62,482 nt of DNA from Planctomycetaceae bacterium (GTDB taxonomy: Bacteria; Planctomycetota; Planctomycetia; Pirellulales; Thermoguttaceae), in assembly GCA_012719125.1 (NCBI GenBank), contig JAAYAY010000110.1:1-62482 (forward strand). Reading direction: 5' to 3'. This document shows positions 44,588 to 52,369 of the stretch, one piece after another. The notes under the pieces are model-generated. The model made no database searches. It worked only from the letters and a program-made list of their open reading frames with translations, and was not told where the DNA came from. The position numbers were made by a program, and so were the translations under genes. Every line of letters starts with the position of its first letter. Within the stretch, counting starts at the first letter, position 1.

Positions 44588-45723
44588 AGATTGTCATTTG
44601 TGGAGACATCTGTCCAATCGGCCGGAATCAGTCGGCCTTCTGCAGCGAGCAGAATAGACTTGGGGTGGCGGCGTCAGTTCTTACCGGGTATGATATCGTC
44701 TTGGCGAATCTCGAATGTCCGCTGATTGAAAGGCCCACTCCTGCTGTGAAAGGGGGGCCAGTGCTGGGCGCGCCGGTGTCGGCAGGCGTGCAACTGGCAT
44801 CACTTGGCGTTAATGCTGTGACACTCGGCAATAACCACATCCTGGATCATGGTCCAACCGGCCTGCTGACTACTCTGCGAACACTGGATGAGGCGAGAAT
44901 CAGCTATGTCGGCGCGGGGCCAACTCTGCAAGCGGCTGGCGAACCTCTTCTGTTTGATCGTGGCGGAAGCCGAGTCGCAGTATTAGCGTTTGCGGAACGT
45001 GAGTACTCATGTGCCACGCGCGACAAACCCGGCGCTTGCCCCTTGGATATGAATCTGGTGGTGCGCAAGCTCTCCGTGCTCCCAAAGGACCACTTTTCCA
45101 TTGTGTTGGTTCACGGAGGTAACGAGCACTTTCCACTACCAAGTCCGTGGCTTCAGGACTCTTGCCGTCTGATGATTGAGCTTGGCGCCAAGGCCGTGGT
45201 CTGTCAGCACAGCCACTGTATCGGCGCGTGTGAGGAATACCGCGAAGGACTTATCGTGTATGGGCAGGGTAACTTGATTTTTGATTTGCCATCGCGATAT
45301 CCGTCGTGGTGGGAAGGAGTATTGGTTTCTCTGAGCGTGGATGGGACTCGGTTGACTGACTATGAACTGAATCCAATTGTCCAGGAACCGGGAACCGACC
45401 TGGTTCGCCATGCAAACAGTTCTGAATCTTCACGCATAGTCGAGGCAGTCAAGCGATATTCCACGATTGTTGCGGATCAACACTCGTTGGAACAAGAATG
45501 GCAGCAGTTCTGCTGGGCGAAAAGAAGAGACTATCAGAGTCTGCTCTTCGGCTACGGCCGAGTAGGTCTTATTGCCAATCGAATGACGGGATTTGCCGAT
45601 TTCAAGTCGAGAGCCGGAAAGATGAATATAGGAAACGCGTTGCGGTGCGCTTCGCACCTGGAGGTTCTTCGAACGCTCTATTCACAAGAGAGCACCACGG
45701 GGGAGGTCGCGCATGATGGCTGA
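44584..45723 (+). CDS. CapA-like metallophosphoesterase-fold protein
   Basis: 379 residues, starting in an ATGA overlap with the ATP-grasp gene. Motifs of the bacterial PGA synthesis (CapA) family: GDICPIG, ANLECPLIE, LGNNHILDHG, HGGNEHFPLPSPWLQ, CQHSHCIG and YGQGNLIFD. In Bacillus, CapA acts in poly-gamma-glutamate production or export. Here no signal peptide or membrane helix is seen, so it is probably cytoplasmic or membrane-peripheral. Pairing with an ATP-grasp enzyme supports an amide-modification function. Confidence 0.87.
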   Translation: MKIVICGDICPIGRNQSAFCSEQNRLGVAASVLTGYDIVLANLECPLIERPTPAVKGGPVLGAPVSAGVQLASLGVNAVTLGNNHILDHGPTGLLTTLRTLDEARISYVGAGPTLQAAGEPLLFDRGGSRVAVLAFAEREYSCATRDKPGACPLDMNLVVRKLSVLPKDHFSIVLVHGGNEHFPLPSPWLQDSCRLMIELGAKAVVCQHSHCIGACEEYREGLIVYGQGNLIFDLPSRYPSWWEGVLVSLSVDGTRLTDYELNPIVQEPGTDLVRHANSSESSRIVEAVKRYSTIVADQHSLEQEWQQFCWAKRRDYQSLLFGYGRVGLIANRMTGFADFKSRAGKMNIGNALRCASHLEVLRTLYSQESTTGEVAHDG

Positions 45724-46945
45724 TTCAAGTGGGACCAGCAAAACGGGGTTGAGAATTGCATATGTCGGGCCATTCAGTTTTCCCGATGATTCGGCGCCAT
45801 CGCGGCGCGTGCTTGGAATTGCCCAGTCCCTCGAACAACTTGGCCATGAGATCCTCATCGGTGCGGGACAACGTGATCAGACTTCGATCAAGACACCTTA
45901 TGCACGAAGCCTGCCTTTTTCACTCCACGCTCTGCGGGAGTGTCCGGACGAGAACGCCTCTCGGCCGTCGAAGCTGATGAGGCACTTCACCTGGGGAAAG
46001 AACACGTTGCGTTGGTTGCAGAGCCTCCAGCCGACGTCAGACGTCGTGTTCGCTTTTGGGTGGTATGCGCCATACTCGCGGCTTATCCTGCCTTGGTGTC
46101 GTCGCGAGGGGATACCGGTCGTTGTTGACGTTGTGGAGTGGTATCAACCGACGCACTTGCCGGGCGGATGGCTAGGTCCATTTCATTGGAATACGGAGAT
46201 TTCCTTACGGCACTACTACGTACAAGCGGGAAACATCATTGCGATAAGCAGTTATCTTGAGAACTACTACAAGGGCAGGAACTGTCATACGTTGCGAATG
46301 CCGCCCACACTTGACGTGCAGGCGACCGTAGCACGGTTGACGGCCGATGCGGGGGTGATGAAGCTGGTGTATGCCGGTTTCCCAGGAAAGAAGGACCTTG
46401 TTAACAACGTGATCGAGGCCATCCTGCGGTTGGATCCGCAAGGCGCACACGTCCGGTTGACGCTGGCGGGGCCGGATGCTGGCGATGTTGCTCGCCTGCC
46501 CGCTCTACGATCACGAGGGATGTCGTCACTCCCCCCTTGTATCGATGCGCTAGGTTCAGTGCCCCATGATCAAGTTCTGGAGTTGGTGAGACGCGCGGAC
46601 TTCGTGCCACTCTTGAGGCCGCCACTGCGCTATGCCCAAGCCGGATTTCCGACCAAGGTCCCGGAGAGTCTCGCCCTTGGCACGCCCATCATCTGCAACA
46701 TCACGAGCGATTTAGGCAACCATATTCATGACGGGGCCGAAGGCATCGTGTGCCGTGACTATTCGGCTGAGGCGTTCGCGGAAGGGTTGGGACGTGCTAT
46801 GTCGCTCACCACGGAGCAGCGTACGAAGATGCGCCAAGCAGCGCGGCGAGAGGCGGAGCATTCCTTTGACTATAGGGTTTACGCCGAACCGCTGGCCGCA
46901 TTCCTGAAAGAGATGCGTCAATGGCAATGTATGCGACATTCATAG
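45713..46945 (+). CDS. Glycosyltransferase (GT4-like)
   Basis: 410 residues. ATG 45713 has GGAGG six bases upstream; ATG 45716 is next to it. N-terminal half: IAYVGPFSFPDDSAPSRRVLG, a typical substrate-entry loop of GT-B enzymes. C-terminal half: MKLVYAGFPGKKDLVNNVIE, TLAGPDAGDV and GFPTKVPESLALGTPIICN, which holds the nucleotide-binding Glu. The start overlaps the CapA-like gene and its end overlaps the next acyltransferase by 25 bp. Confidence 0.88.
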   Translation: MMADSSGTSKTGLRIAYVGPFSFPDDSAPSRRVLGIAQSLEQLGHEILIGAGQRDQTSIKTPYARSLPFSLHALRECPDENASRPSKLMRHFTWGKNTLRWLQSLQPTSDVVFAFGWYAPYSRLILPWCRREGIPVVVDVVEWYQPTHLPGGWLGPFHWNTEISLRHYYVQAGNIIAISSYLENYYKGRNCHTLRMPPTLDVQATVARLTADAGVMKLVYAGFPGKKDLVNNVIEAILRLDPQGAHVRLTLAGPDAGDVARLPALRSRGMSSLPPCIDALGSVPHDQVLELVRRADFVPLLRPPLRYAQAGFPTKVPESLALGTPIICNITSDLGNHIHDGAEGIVCRDYSAEAFAEGLGRAMSLTTEQRTKMRQAARREAEHSFDYRVYAEPLAAFLKEMRQWQCMRHS

Positions 46946-47550
46946 ATGTTGCACTGCGCGTGTGGTTCCGTTTGCGCATGATTGCGATCCGACCGCTGTT
47001 TGCGGCATACGGTCGCCGTTTCGACTTCGACCCGGACGGGATCTATTCGTTCCGCACGATCACGGTGGGCGATGACGTGAGCCTTGGGCTGCGGCCGGTC
47101 CTGATTGCGACAAGAGCGCAGATTCGGATCGGCAATCATGTGATGTTCGGGCCCGAAGTGACGATTCGCGGTGGGAATCATCGTATCGACATCGTCGGGC
47201 GGCTGATGAAGAGCGTCACCGATGGTGAAAAGCGACCTGAAGACGATCCAGGAGTAGTGATCGACGATGATGTGTGGGTTGGAGCACGCGCGATCATTCT
47301 TGCCGGTGTTACGATTGGCCGGGGAGCGGTGGTGGGTGCAGGAGCCGTGGTGACCCATTCGGTGCCTCCTTACGCCATAGCTGTGGGAAATCCCGCTCGA
47401 GTTGTTCGGTTTCGCTGGGATGTTGATACTATCCTGGCACACGAGGAATTGTTGTATCCGGCAGAGAAACGCTTCTCGAAAAGCTATCTCGACAAGTTGC
47501 AACGGTGTGAGAAGCTATCGGCGCTGCAAAGGGGGAACGATGACCGATAG
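46921..47550 (+). CDS. Hexapeptide-repeat acyltransferase
   Basis: 209 residues. LbH repeats: ITVGDDVSLGLRPVLIATRA, IRIGNHVMFGPEVTIRGGNH, then VVIDDDVWVGARAIILAGV and TIGRGAVVGAGAVVTHSV, ending with AVGNPARVVRF. GGNHRID carries the likely catalytic His. Similar to WcaF/Cap5H-type O-acetyltransferases of capsule loci. Starts inside the upstream glycosyltransferase gene. Confidence 0.9.
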   Translation: MAMYATFIDVALRVWFRLRMIAIRPLFAAYGRRFDFDPDGIYSFRTITVGDDVSLGLRPVLIATRAQIRIGNHVMFGPEVTIRGGNHRIDIVGRLMKSVTDGEKRPEDDPGVVIDDDVWVGARAIILAGVTIGRGAVVGAGAVVTHSVPPYAIAVGNPARVVRFRWDVDTILAHEELLYPAEKRFSKSYLDKLQRCEKLSALQRGNDDR

Positions 47551-48640
47551 GCGAATTCGCGTTTGCCTTGTTGCCCCCACGCCTCCTCCTCTTGGAGGTA
47601 TCAGCAACTGGACAATGATAGTGCTACGACACGCGGCAGGACGAGAAGACGTTCTGATTCGTGTACTGAACACGGCTCCTCGCTGGCGGGCTGTTCATGA
47701 TCTTAGACTCTGGAAGCGAGTTCTGGGCGGCGCGTTGTGCTTTCTGTACAACCTGACACTACTTGCGGTCATTCTAGCAAGCTATCGGCCTCACGTTGTC
47801 CACATTACGGCGGCAGGGGAGCTATCGGTGTTGCGCGACATCGGGATCATGACACTGGTTAGGCTGGCGAGGGTCCCGATAGTCTATCATGTTCGTTTCG
47901 GACGCGTGCCTAAGATTGCGGACGAAGGGACACGGGAATGGTCACTGATGTCGCGTGCAATGCGTATGGCGAGCACGGTTGTCGCCCTCGATCAGTTAAC
48001 GGAAGCGGCCATACGCAGGCATCTTCCCGACATCAGGTTGGCGCGGATTCCAAATTGCATCATTCCAGATGAGCTTCCGCCTACGAGAGAAACAGGCAAC
48101 GGCACTTGCACCGTGATGTATTTGGGTTGGGTTCTCCCGACCAAGGGAATGGATGAACTTGTCGAAGCTTGGGCAAAGCTGAATCCGAATGATTGGCGTT
48201 TGCGTATTGTCGGGCCGGGTAATCCCGCATACCGCGAGCAACTGCTGAATAGGCACCGGCCAAACAGCGTCGAGTTCGTCGAGGAGATGGGCCATCGTGA
48301 AGCCATGGTTGCCTTGGCAAAAGCCGACATTCTTGTGCTGCCGAGTTACACAGAAGGCTTTCCGAACGTTGTGCTCGAAGCGATGACGCTGGGTAAAGCG
48401 ATCGTTGCAACGCGTGTAGGAGCCATACCAGAAATGTTGGCTGATGGGCGTGGTCTTCTCGTGTCCCCCAGATCTGCTGCCGATTTGGCCGCCGCTATTG
48501 CTCACCTGCTGCACGATGGTGACTTACGATTCTCTCTGGGATTGCGCGCACAGAACTACGCCTTGAAAGAGTATGGTATCAACACCGTGTTTGAGCAATT
48601 GATGAAGGAGTGGCGACGTGCAGCTAGAATGGAAAGCTGA
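47540..48640 (+). CDS. GT4 glycosyltransferase
   Basis: 366 residues from ATG 47540, which has AAAGGGGG upstream and overlaps the acyltransferase stop. GT-B signatures: APTPPPLGGISNWTMIVL, VMYLGWVLPTKGMDELVEAW, LRIVGPGNPAYREQL and PSYTEGFPNVVLEAMTLGKA, with the E-x7-E motif, then VATRVGAIPEML. Last gene of the AT-richer block; a 105-bp gap separates it from capF. Confidence 0.93.
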   Translation: MTDRRIRVCLVAPTPPPLGGISNWTMIVLRHAAGREDVLIRVLNTAPRWRAVHDLRLWKRVLGGALCFLYNLTLLAVILASYRPHVVHITAAGELSVLRDIGIMTLVRLARVPIVYHVRFGRVPKIADEGTREWSLMSRAMRMASTVVALDQLTEAAIRRHLPDIRLARIPNCIIPDELPPTRETGNGTCTVMYLGWVLPTKGMDELVEAWAKLNPNDWRLRIVGPGNPAYREQLLNRHRPNSVEFVEEMGHREAMVALAKADILVLPSYTEGFPNVVLEAMTLGKAIVATRVGAIPEMLADGRGLLVSPRSAADLAAAIAHLLHDGDLRFSLGLRAQNYALKEYGINTVFEQLMKEWRRAARMES

Positions 48641-48745
48641 GATTGTCTCCTCGTCGAGTGCTATGATTGCCTTGCGCGGTGCACGAACCACCGCCGGTGA
48701 TCCCAGTAACAAGAGCAAGAAATTGAGTAAGGATAGGACAACACC

Positions 48746-49870
48746 GTGAAACTTGTTCTCATTACCGGCGCCAAGGGGTTCCTCGGCCGCGATCTCGCTG
48801 TGCATCTTTCACGACGCGATGATGTGTGCCTGCTTCAGTTTGACCTTGACAATTCCAAAGCAGAACTGCGTGAGTGGCTTTCGCAGGCCGACGTTGTCTT
48901 TCATCTGGCTGGTGTCAATCGGCCCCAGAATGCCGAGGAGTTCGAGGCTGGCAACGCGAGTTTCACCCAGACCCTCGTCGACACGCTCCGCAAGTCCGGC
49001 CGCAAGCCGCACATCATCATGAGTTCTACTATTCAGGCGGCTCTCGATAATTCCTACGGCCAAAGCAAACGGCACGCGGAGCAGATCCTCGAACGGTTCG
49101 CCGCCGAGACCGGCACGCGCGTCTCGGTCTTCCGCCTCAAGAACATCTTCGGAAAGTGGTGCCGACCCAACTACAACTCGGTCGTAGCGACCTTCTGCCA
49201 CAATATCGCCAACGACCTCGCCATCCAAGTCTCCGATCCGGATCGCGAGTTGGAACTGGTCTACGTCGACGACGTCGTCGAGGCATTCATCCGCGAGATG
49301 GAAGAACGCCCCATACGCGCGACCGTGTTCGTCGATCCCGACCCGATTCCGTCCTACACGATCACCCTCGGTGACCTCGCCGGCCGGATCCAGTTCTTCC
49401 GCGAAATGCAGCATACCCTGCAAATCCCCGACTTCTCCATCCCTTTCAACCGGCAGCTCTACGCGACCTACCTCTCCTACGTGCCGCCCGAACGCTGGGA
49501 GTATGGGCCGGATATCAAGACCGACCAGCGCGGCAACCTGGCCGAGCTCGTCAAGTCGCCCCATTTCGGCCAGATCTTCGTCTCCCGCACCAAACCCGGC
49601 ATCACTCGCGGCAACCACTACCACCACACGAAGACCGAGAAATTCATCGTCATCTCGGGCGAGGGCCTCATCCGCTTCCGCCAGATCCACGGCAACGAAA
49701 TCCTCGAGTATCGAGTACGTGGCGAAGACTACCGCATCGTCGAAATCCCGCCCGGATTTACCCATTCGATCACCAATATCGGTACAACCGAAATGATCAC
49801 CTTGTTCTGGGCCAGCGAGCCGTTTGATCCGGATCGGCCGGATACCTACTTCCTTCCGGTGGAAGAGTAG
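48746..49870 (+). CDS. capF: CapF/FnlB: UDP-L-FucNAc pathway reductase with cupin domain
   Basis: 374 residues, GTG start at 48746. N-terminal SDR (VLITGAKGFLGRDLAVHL, VVFHLAGVNRP, SYGQSKRHAEQIL with YxxxK) and C-terminal cupin (GITRGNHYHHTKTEKFIVIS with metal-binding histidines). This two-domain layout is specific to CapF/FnlB/WbjC, which converts UDP-2-acetamido-2,6-dideoxy-4-keto sugar to the L-talose derivative. The partners capG and capE lie downstream but are separated by four-helix-bundle cassettes. Codon use returns here to the GC-rich style. Confidence 0.93.
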   Translation: MKLVLITGAKGFLGRDLAVHLSRRDDVCLLQFDLDNSKAELREWLSQADVVFHLAGVNRPQNAEEFEAGNASFTQTLVDTLRKSGRKPHIIMSSTIQAALDNSYGQSKRHAEQILERFAAETGTRVSVFRLKNIFGKWCRPNYNSVVATFCHNIANDLAIQVSDPDRELELVYVDDVVEAFIREMEERPIRATVFVDPDPIPSYTITLGDLAGRIQFFREMQHTLQIPDFSIPFNRQLYATYLSYVPPERWEYGPDIKTDQRGNLAELVKSPHFGQIFVSRTKPGITRGNHYHHTKTEKFIVISGEGLIRFRQIHGNEILEYRVRGEDYRIVEIPPGFTHSITNIGTTEMITLFWASEPFDPDRPDTYFLPVEE

Positions 49871-49874
49871 GGGA

Positions 49875-50383
49875 CAGGAGTCAGGAGTCAGGACGGTCAG
49901 GAGTCAGGGGGCAGGGGGGCAGGAGTCAGAAAAGTCAGGAGTCAGGAGTCAGGAGATAGAATAGTATGGTTAAAGAGTCGCACTGCCGTTCGGCGAAGGA
50001 ATTGACGGTTTATAAGAAGGCATACGCGTTGGCGATGGAGATATTTGAGATCAGCAAGGGTTTTCCGCGAGAAGAGCAGTATTCGCTCACCAGCCAGATT
50101 CGGCGGTCCTCGCGGTCCGTCTCCATGAATCTGCGCGAGGCCTGGGCCAAACGCCGCTACGAGGCGCATTTCATCAGCAAATTGACAGACTGCGACGGTG
50201 AAAACAGCGAAACTGACACCTCCTTGGACTTCGCGCGCGACGGCAAGTACATAAGCGAACAACAGCACGCCGACCTCGTCGCCCAATGCGAAGAAGTAGG
50301 CAAAATGCTCGGCGCCATGATCAATAACCCAAAACCTTTCCTCCTGTTCCCTGACTCCTGACCGTCCTGACTCCTGACTCCTG
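49875..50383. mobile_element. Four-helix-bundle cassette A with perfect 33-bp inverted repeats
   Basis: The left arm (49875-49907, starting CAGGAGTCAGGAGTCAGGAC) and the right arm (50351-50383) are perfect reverse complements over 33 bp. The left arm continues as a degenerate run of TCAGGAG units to about 49955. Between the arms is only the four-helix-bundle gene, whose stop codon lies inside the right arm. The element begins five bases after the capF stop and is absent from usual capF-capG arrangements, so it looks inserted. It resembles the stem-plus-ORF design of 23S rRNA intervening sequences, but there is no rRNA here. No target-site duplication could be identified. Confidence 0.6.
49966..50361 (+). 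CDS. Four-helix-bundle protein (23S rRNA intervening-sequence family), copy A
   Basis: 131 residues. Sequence pattern of the IVP/four-helix-bundle family (PF05635): AYALAMEIFEISKGFPREEQ, YSLTSQIRRSSRSVSMNLRE, WAKRRYEAHFISKLTDCDGE and a last helix with QCEEVGKMLGAMI. The family forms pentameric basic helical bundles, is encoded in rRNA intervening sequences and is related to the Avd accessory protein of diversity-generating retroelements; no reverse transcriptase is present here. AGGAG at 49951-49955, itself part of the repeat tract, may serve as ribosome-binding site. The last codons and stop are inside the right inverted repeat. About 80% identical by eye to copy B at 51932. Confidence 0.9.
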   Translation: MVKESHCRSAKELTVYKKAYALAMEIFEISKGFPREEQYSLTSQIRRSSRSVSMNLREAWAKRRYEAHFISKLTDCDGENSETDTSLDFARDGKYISEQQHADLVAQCEEVGKMLGAMINNPKPFLLFPDS

Positions 50384-50443
50384 ACCCCTGACTCCTCCCT
50401 TCCACCCCAAAAAACGCCCAACCACCAAACAGCGTCCAATTCC

Positions 50444-51637
50444 ATGAGAGTAGCAACAATAGTCGGCACCCGGCCGGAGATCATCCGCCTCTCCCGTGTC
50501 ATGGCGGCGCTCGATCGCTATGTGGACCATGTCATCATCCACACCGGGCAGAACTACGACTATGAGCTCAACCAGATCTTCTTCGACGATCTGGGGATCC
50601 GCAAGCCGGACCATTTCCTCGAGGCGGCCGGGGCCAACGCGGCCGAGACGATCGGCCTGGTCATCGCGCGGACCGACGCCGTGCTGGCCGAGATCCGGCC
50701 TGATGCCGTGCTCATCCTGGGCGACACCAACTCCTGCCTGGCAGCCATCTCCGCCAAACGGCGTAAGATCCCCGTCTTCCACATGGAGGCCGGCAACCGC
50801 TGCTTCGACCAGCGAGTGCCCGAGGAAATCAACCGCCGCATCGTCGACCACACGGCCGACATCAACATGCCTTATAGCGAGATCTCTCGCGAGTACCTGT
50901 TGCGAGAAGGTCTGCCCCCCGACCGGGTCATCAAGACCGGTAGTCCTATGTGCGAGGTGCTCCACCACTATCTCGACCGCATCCAAACGAGTGATGTACT
51001 TGCCAGGCTTGGACTTGAAAACGAAGAGTACTTCCTCGTCAGTGCCCATCGCGAAGAGAATATCGACTTCCCCGACCAGTTCGCCAAGCTTTGCCAGGTG
51101 CTCAGCGGGTTGGCCGAGACGCACGGACTGCCGGTCATCGTCTCCACCCATCCCCGTACCCGCAAGCGGCTGGAGGCCGAAGGCGTCAGCCTCGACGCCC
51201 GCGTGCAGTTCCGAGAGTCGCGGGAGCCGTACAGCCCCTCGACGGGCGAGCGATCCGGTATGGGTATCGACCCCCGCGTGCAGCTACTAAAACCGTTTGG
51301 GTTCACCGACTACAACCACCTCCAGATCCACGCCCGTGCTACCCTGAGCGACAGCGGCACGATCACCGAAGAATCATCGATCCTCAACTTCCCGGCCCTC
51401 AATATCCGGAACGCCCACGAGCGGCCCGAAGGTATGGAGGAAGCCTCCGTGATGATGGTTGGCCTCGAGTGGCCCCGTATCCAAGAGGCCCTGACAGTCC
51501 TCGCCCACCAGCCCCGCGGCCCCAAGCGAACCCTCCGGATGGTCCGCGACTACGACGTGCCCAACGTATCCGAAAAAGTCGTCAGAATCATCATGAGCTA
51601 CACAGACTACGTAAACCGAACGGTGTGGAGGAAGTAG
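50444..51637 (+). CDS. capG: CapG/FnlC: UDP-FucNAc pathway 2-epimerase
   Basis: 397 residues from ATG 50444. WecB-superfamily features ([89 protein letters not shown]). The [11 protein letters not shown] motif and length distinguish the CapG/FnlC/WbjD group, which epimerises C2 to give UDP-L-FucNAc as the last pathway step. It is framed on both sides by four-helix-bundle cassettes; a G-rich arm starts six bases after its stop. Confidence 0.92.
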   Translation: MRVATIVGTRPEIIRLSRVMAALDRYVDHVIIHTGQNYDYELNQIFFDDLGIRKPDHFLEAAGANAAETIGLVIARTDAVLAEIRPDAVLILGDTNSCLAAISAKRRKIPVFHMEAGNRCFDQRVPEEINRRIVDHTADINMPYSEISREYLLREGLPPDRVIKTGSPMCEVLHHYLDRIQTSDVLARLGLENEEYFLVSAHREENIDFPDQFAKLCQVLSGLAETHGLPVIVSTHPRTRKRLEAEGVSLDARVQFRESREPYSPSTGERSGMGIDPRVQLLKPFGFTDYNHLQIHARATLSDSGTITEESSILNFPALNIRNAHERPEGMEEASVMMVGLEWPRIQEALTVLAHQPRGPKRTLRMVRDYDVPNVSEKVVRIIMSYTDYVNRTVWRK

Positions 51638-51895
51638 GACAGAGGTCAGAGCGGCAGAGGTCAGAGCGGCAGAGGGCAGAACGGCAGAGGGCAGAACGGC
51701 AGAGGGCAGAACGGCAGAGGGCAGAACGGCAGGGGGAGCGCCAGGCCGGCGTTTCCCTCGTATTTGGCGCAACTCACAACGGCCCCACGTGATTGGGGAG
51801 GCTACAGACGGCGCATCGCCTTGCGATGCGTGTAGGGTAGGGTAGAATCGATAGATCAGAGGGCAGGAAGAAGAGGTCGGAGGCCAGGGAAACCC

Positions 51896-51910
51896 GACGC
51901 ATAAGCGAGG
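51896..51910. repeat. GACGCATAAGCGAGG dispersed repeat copy
   Basis: One-base variant of the repeat clustered at 465-588, preceded by GGAAACCC as at 33975 and 35488. Lies inside cassette B, 21 bases before the gene start. A short hairpin, GCATCGC/GCGATGC, is found about 80 bases upstream. Confidence 0.85.
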
Positions 51911-51931
51911 GCGGAATCATCTTCGGAGAGG

Positions 51932-52315
51932 ATGGTCGTGCAGATCAAATCGGCGAAGGAATTGACGGCTTATAAGAAGGCGTATGCGTTGGCGATGGAA
52001 ATATTCGAACTGAGCAAGAGTTTTCCGCGGGAAGAGCAGTATTCGCTAACCAGCCAGATCCGCCGCTCCTCCCGATCTGTGACGATGAATCTCCGCGAAG
52101 CGTGGGCCAAACGCCGCTACGAGGCGCATTTCATAAGCAAGCTGACGGATTGCGACGGCGAAAACAGCGAAACCGACACCTCCTTGGACTTTGCCCACGA
52201 CTGCGGCAACGTCACCGACCAACAACATACCGAGCTCGTCTCCAAATGCGAAGAGGTAGGCAAGATGCTCGGTGCCATGATCAATAATTCCGCTCCGTTC
52301 CTTCTGCCCCACTGA
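51932..52315 (+). CDS. Four-helix-bundle protein (23S rRNA intervening-sequence family), copy B
   Basis: 127 residues from ATG 51932, with CGGAGAG directly upstream. Core nearly identical to copy A (SAKELT.YKKAYALAMEIFE, YSLTSQIRRSSRSVTMNLRE, RRYEAHFISKLTDCDGENSE). The differences concentrate at both ends and in the DGKYIS/DCGNVT loop, so this is selection-compatible divergence rather than a fresh duplication. Ends exactly at the right inverted repeat. Role unknown; the conserved coding frame in two copies argues that the protein is functional or needed by the cassette. Confidence 0.9.
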   Translation: MVVQIKSAKELTAYKKAYALAMEIFELSKSFPREEQYSLTSQIRRSSRSVTMNLREAWAKRRYEAHFISKLTDCDGENSETDTSLDFAHDCGNVTDQQHTELVSKCEEVGKMLGAMINNSAPFLLPH

Positions 52316-52369
52316 CCTCTGCCGCTCTGACCTCTGCCGCTCTGACCCCCGACCCCTGACTCCCGACCA

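Larger units (their letters stand above)
51644..52347. mobile_element. Four-helix-bundle cassette B with perfect 32-bp inverted repeats
   Basis: The left arm (51644-51675, GGTCAGAGCGGCAGA twice plus GG) and the right arm (52316-52347) are perfect reverse complements. The left arm is followed by more tandem GGCAGAACGGCAGAG units to about 51735 and by a diverged GACGCATAAGCGAGG repeat at 51896-51910. The four-helix-bundle gene's TGA is directly adjacent to the right arm. The arm sequence differs from that of cassette A, although the protein is nearly the same. It separates capG from capE. Confidence 0.6.

Noticed and set aside
51644-51735. CRISPR-like tandem repeat upstream of four-helix-bundle copy B
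   Set aside because: Units are contiguous without spacers; they form one arm of an inverted repeat.
49875-52347. Diversity-generating retroelement
   Set aside because: The four-helix-bundle family is related to Avd, but no reverse transcriptase, template repeat or variable repeat is present.
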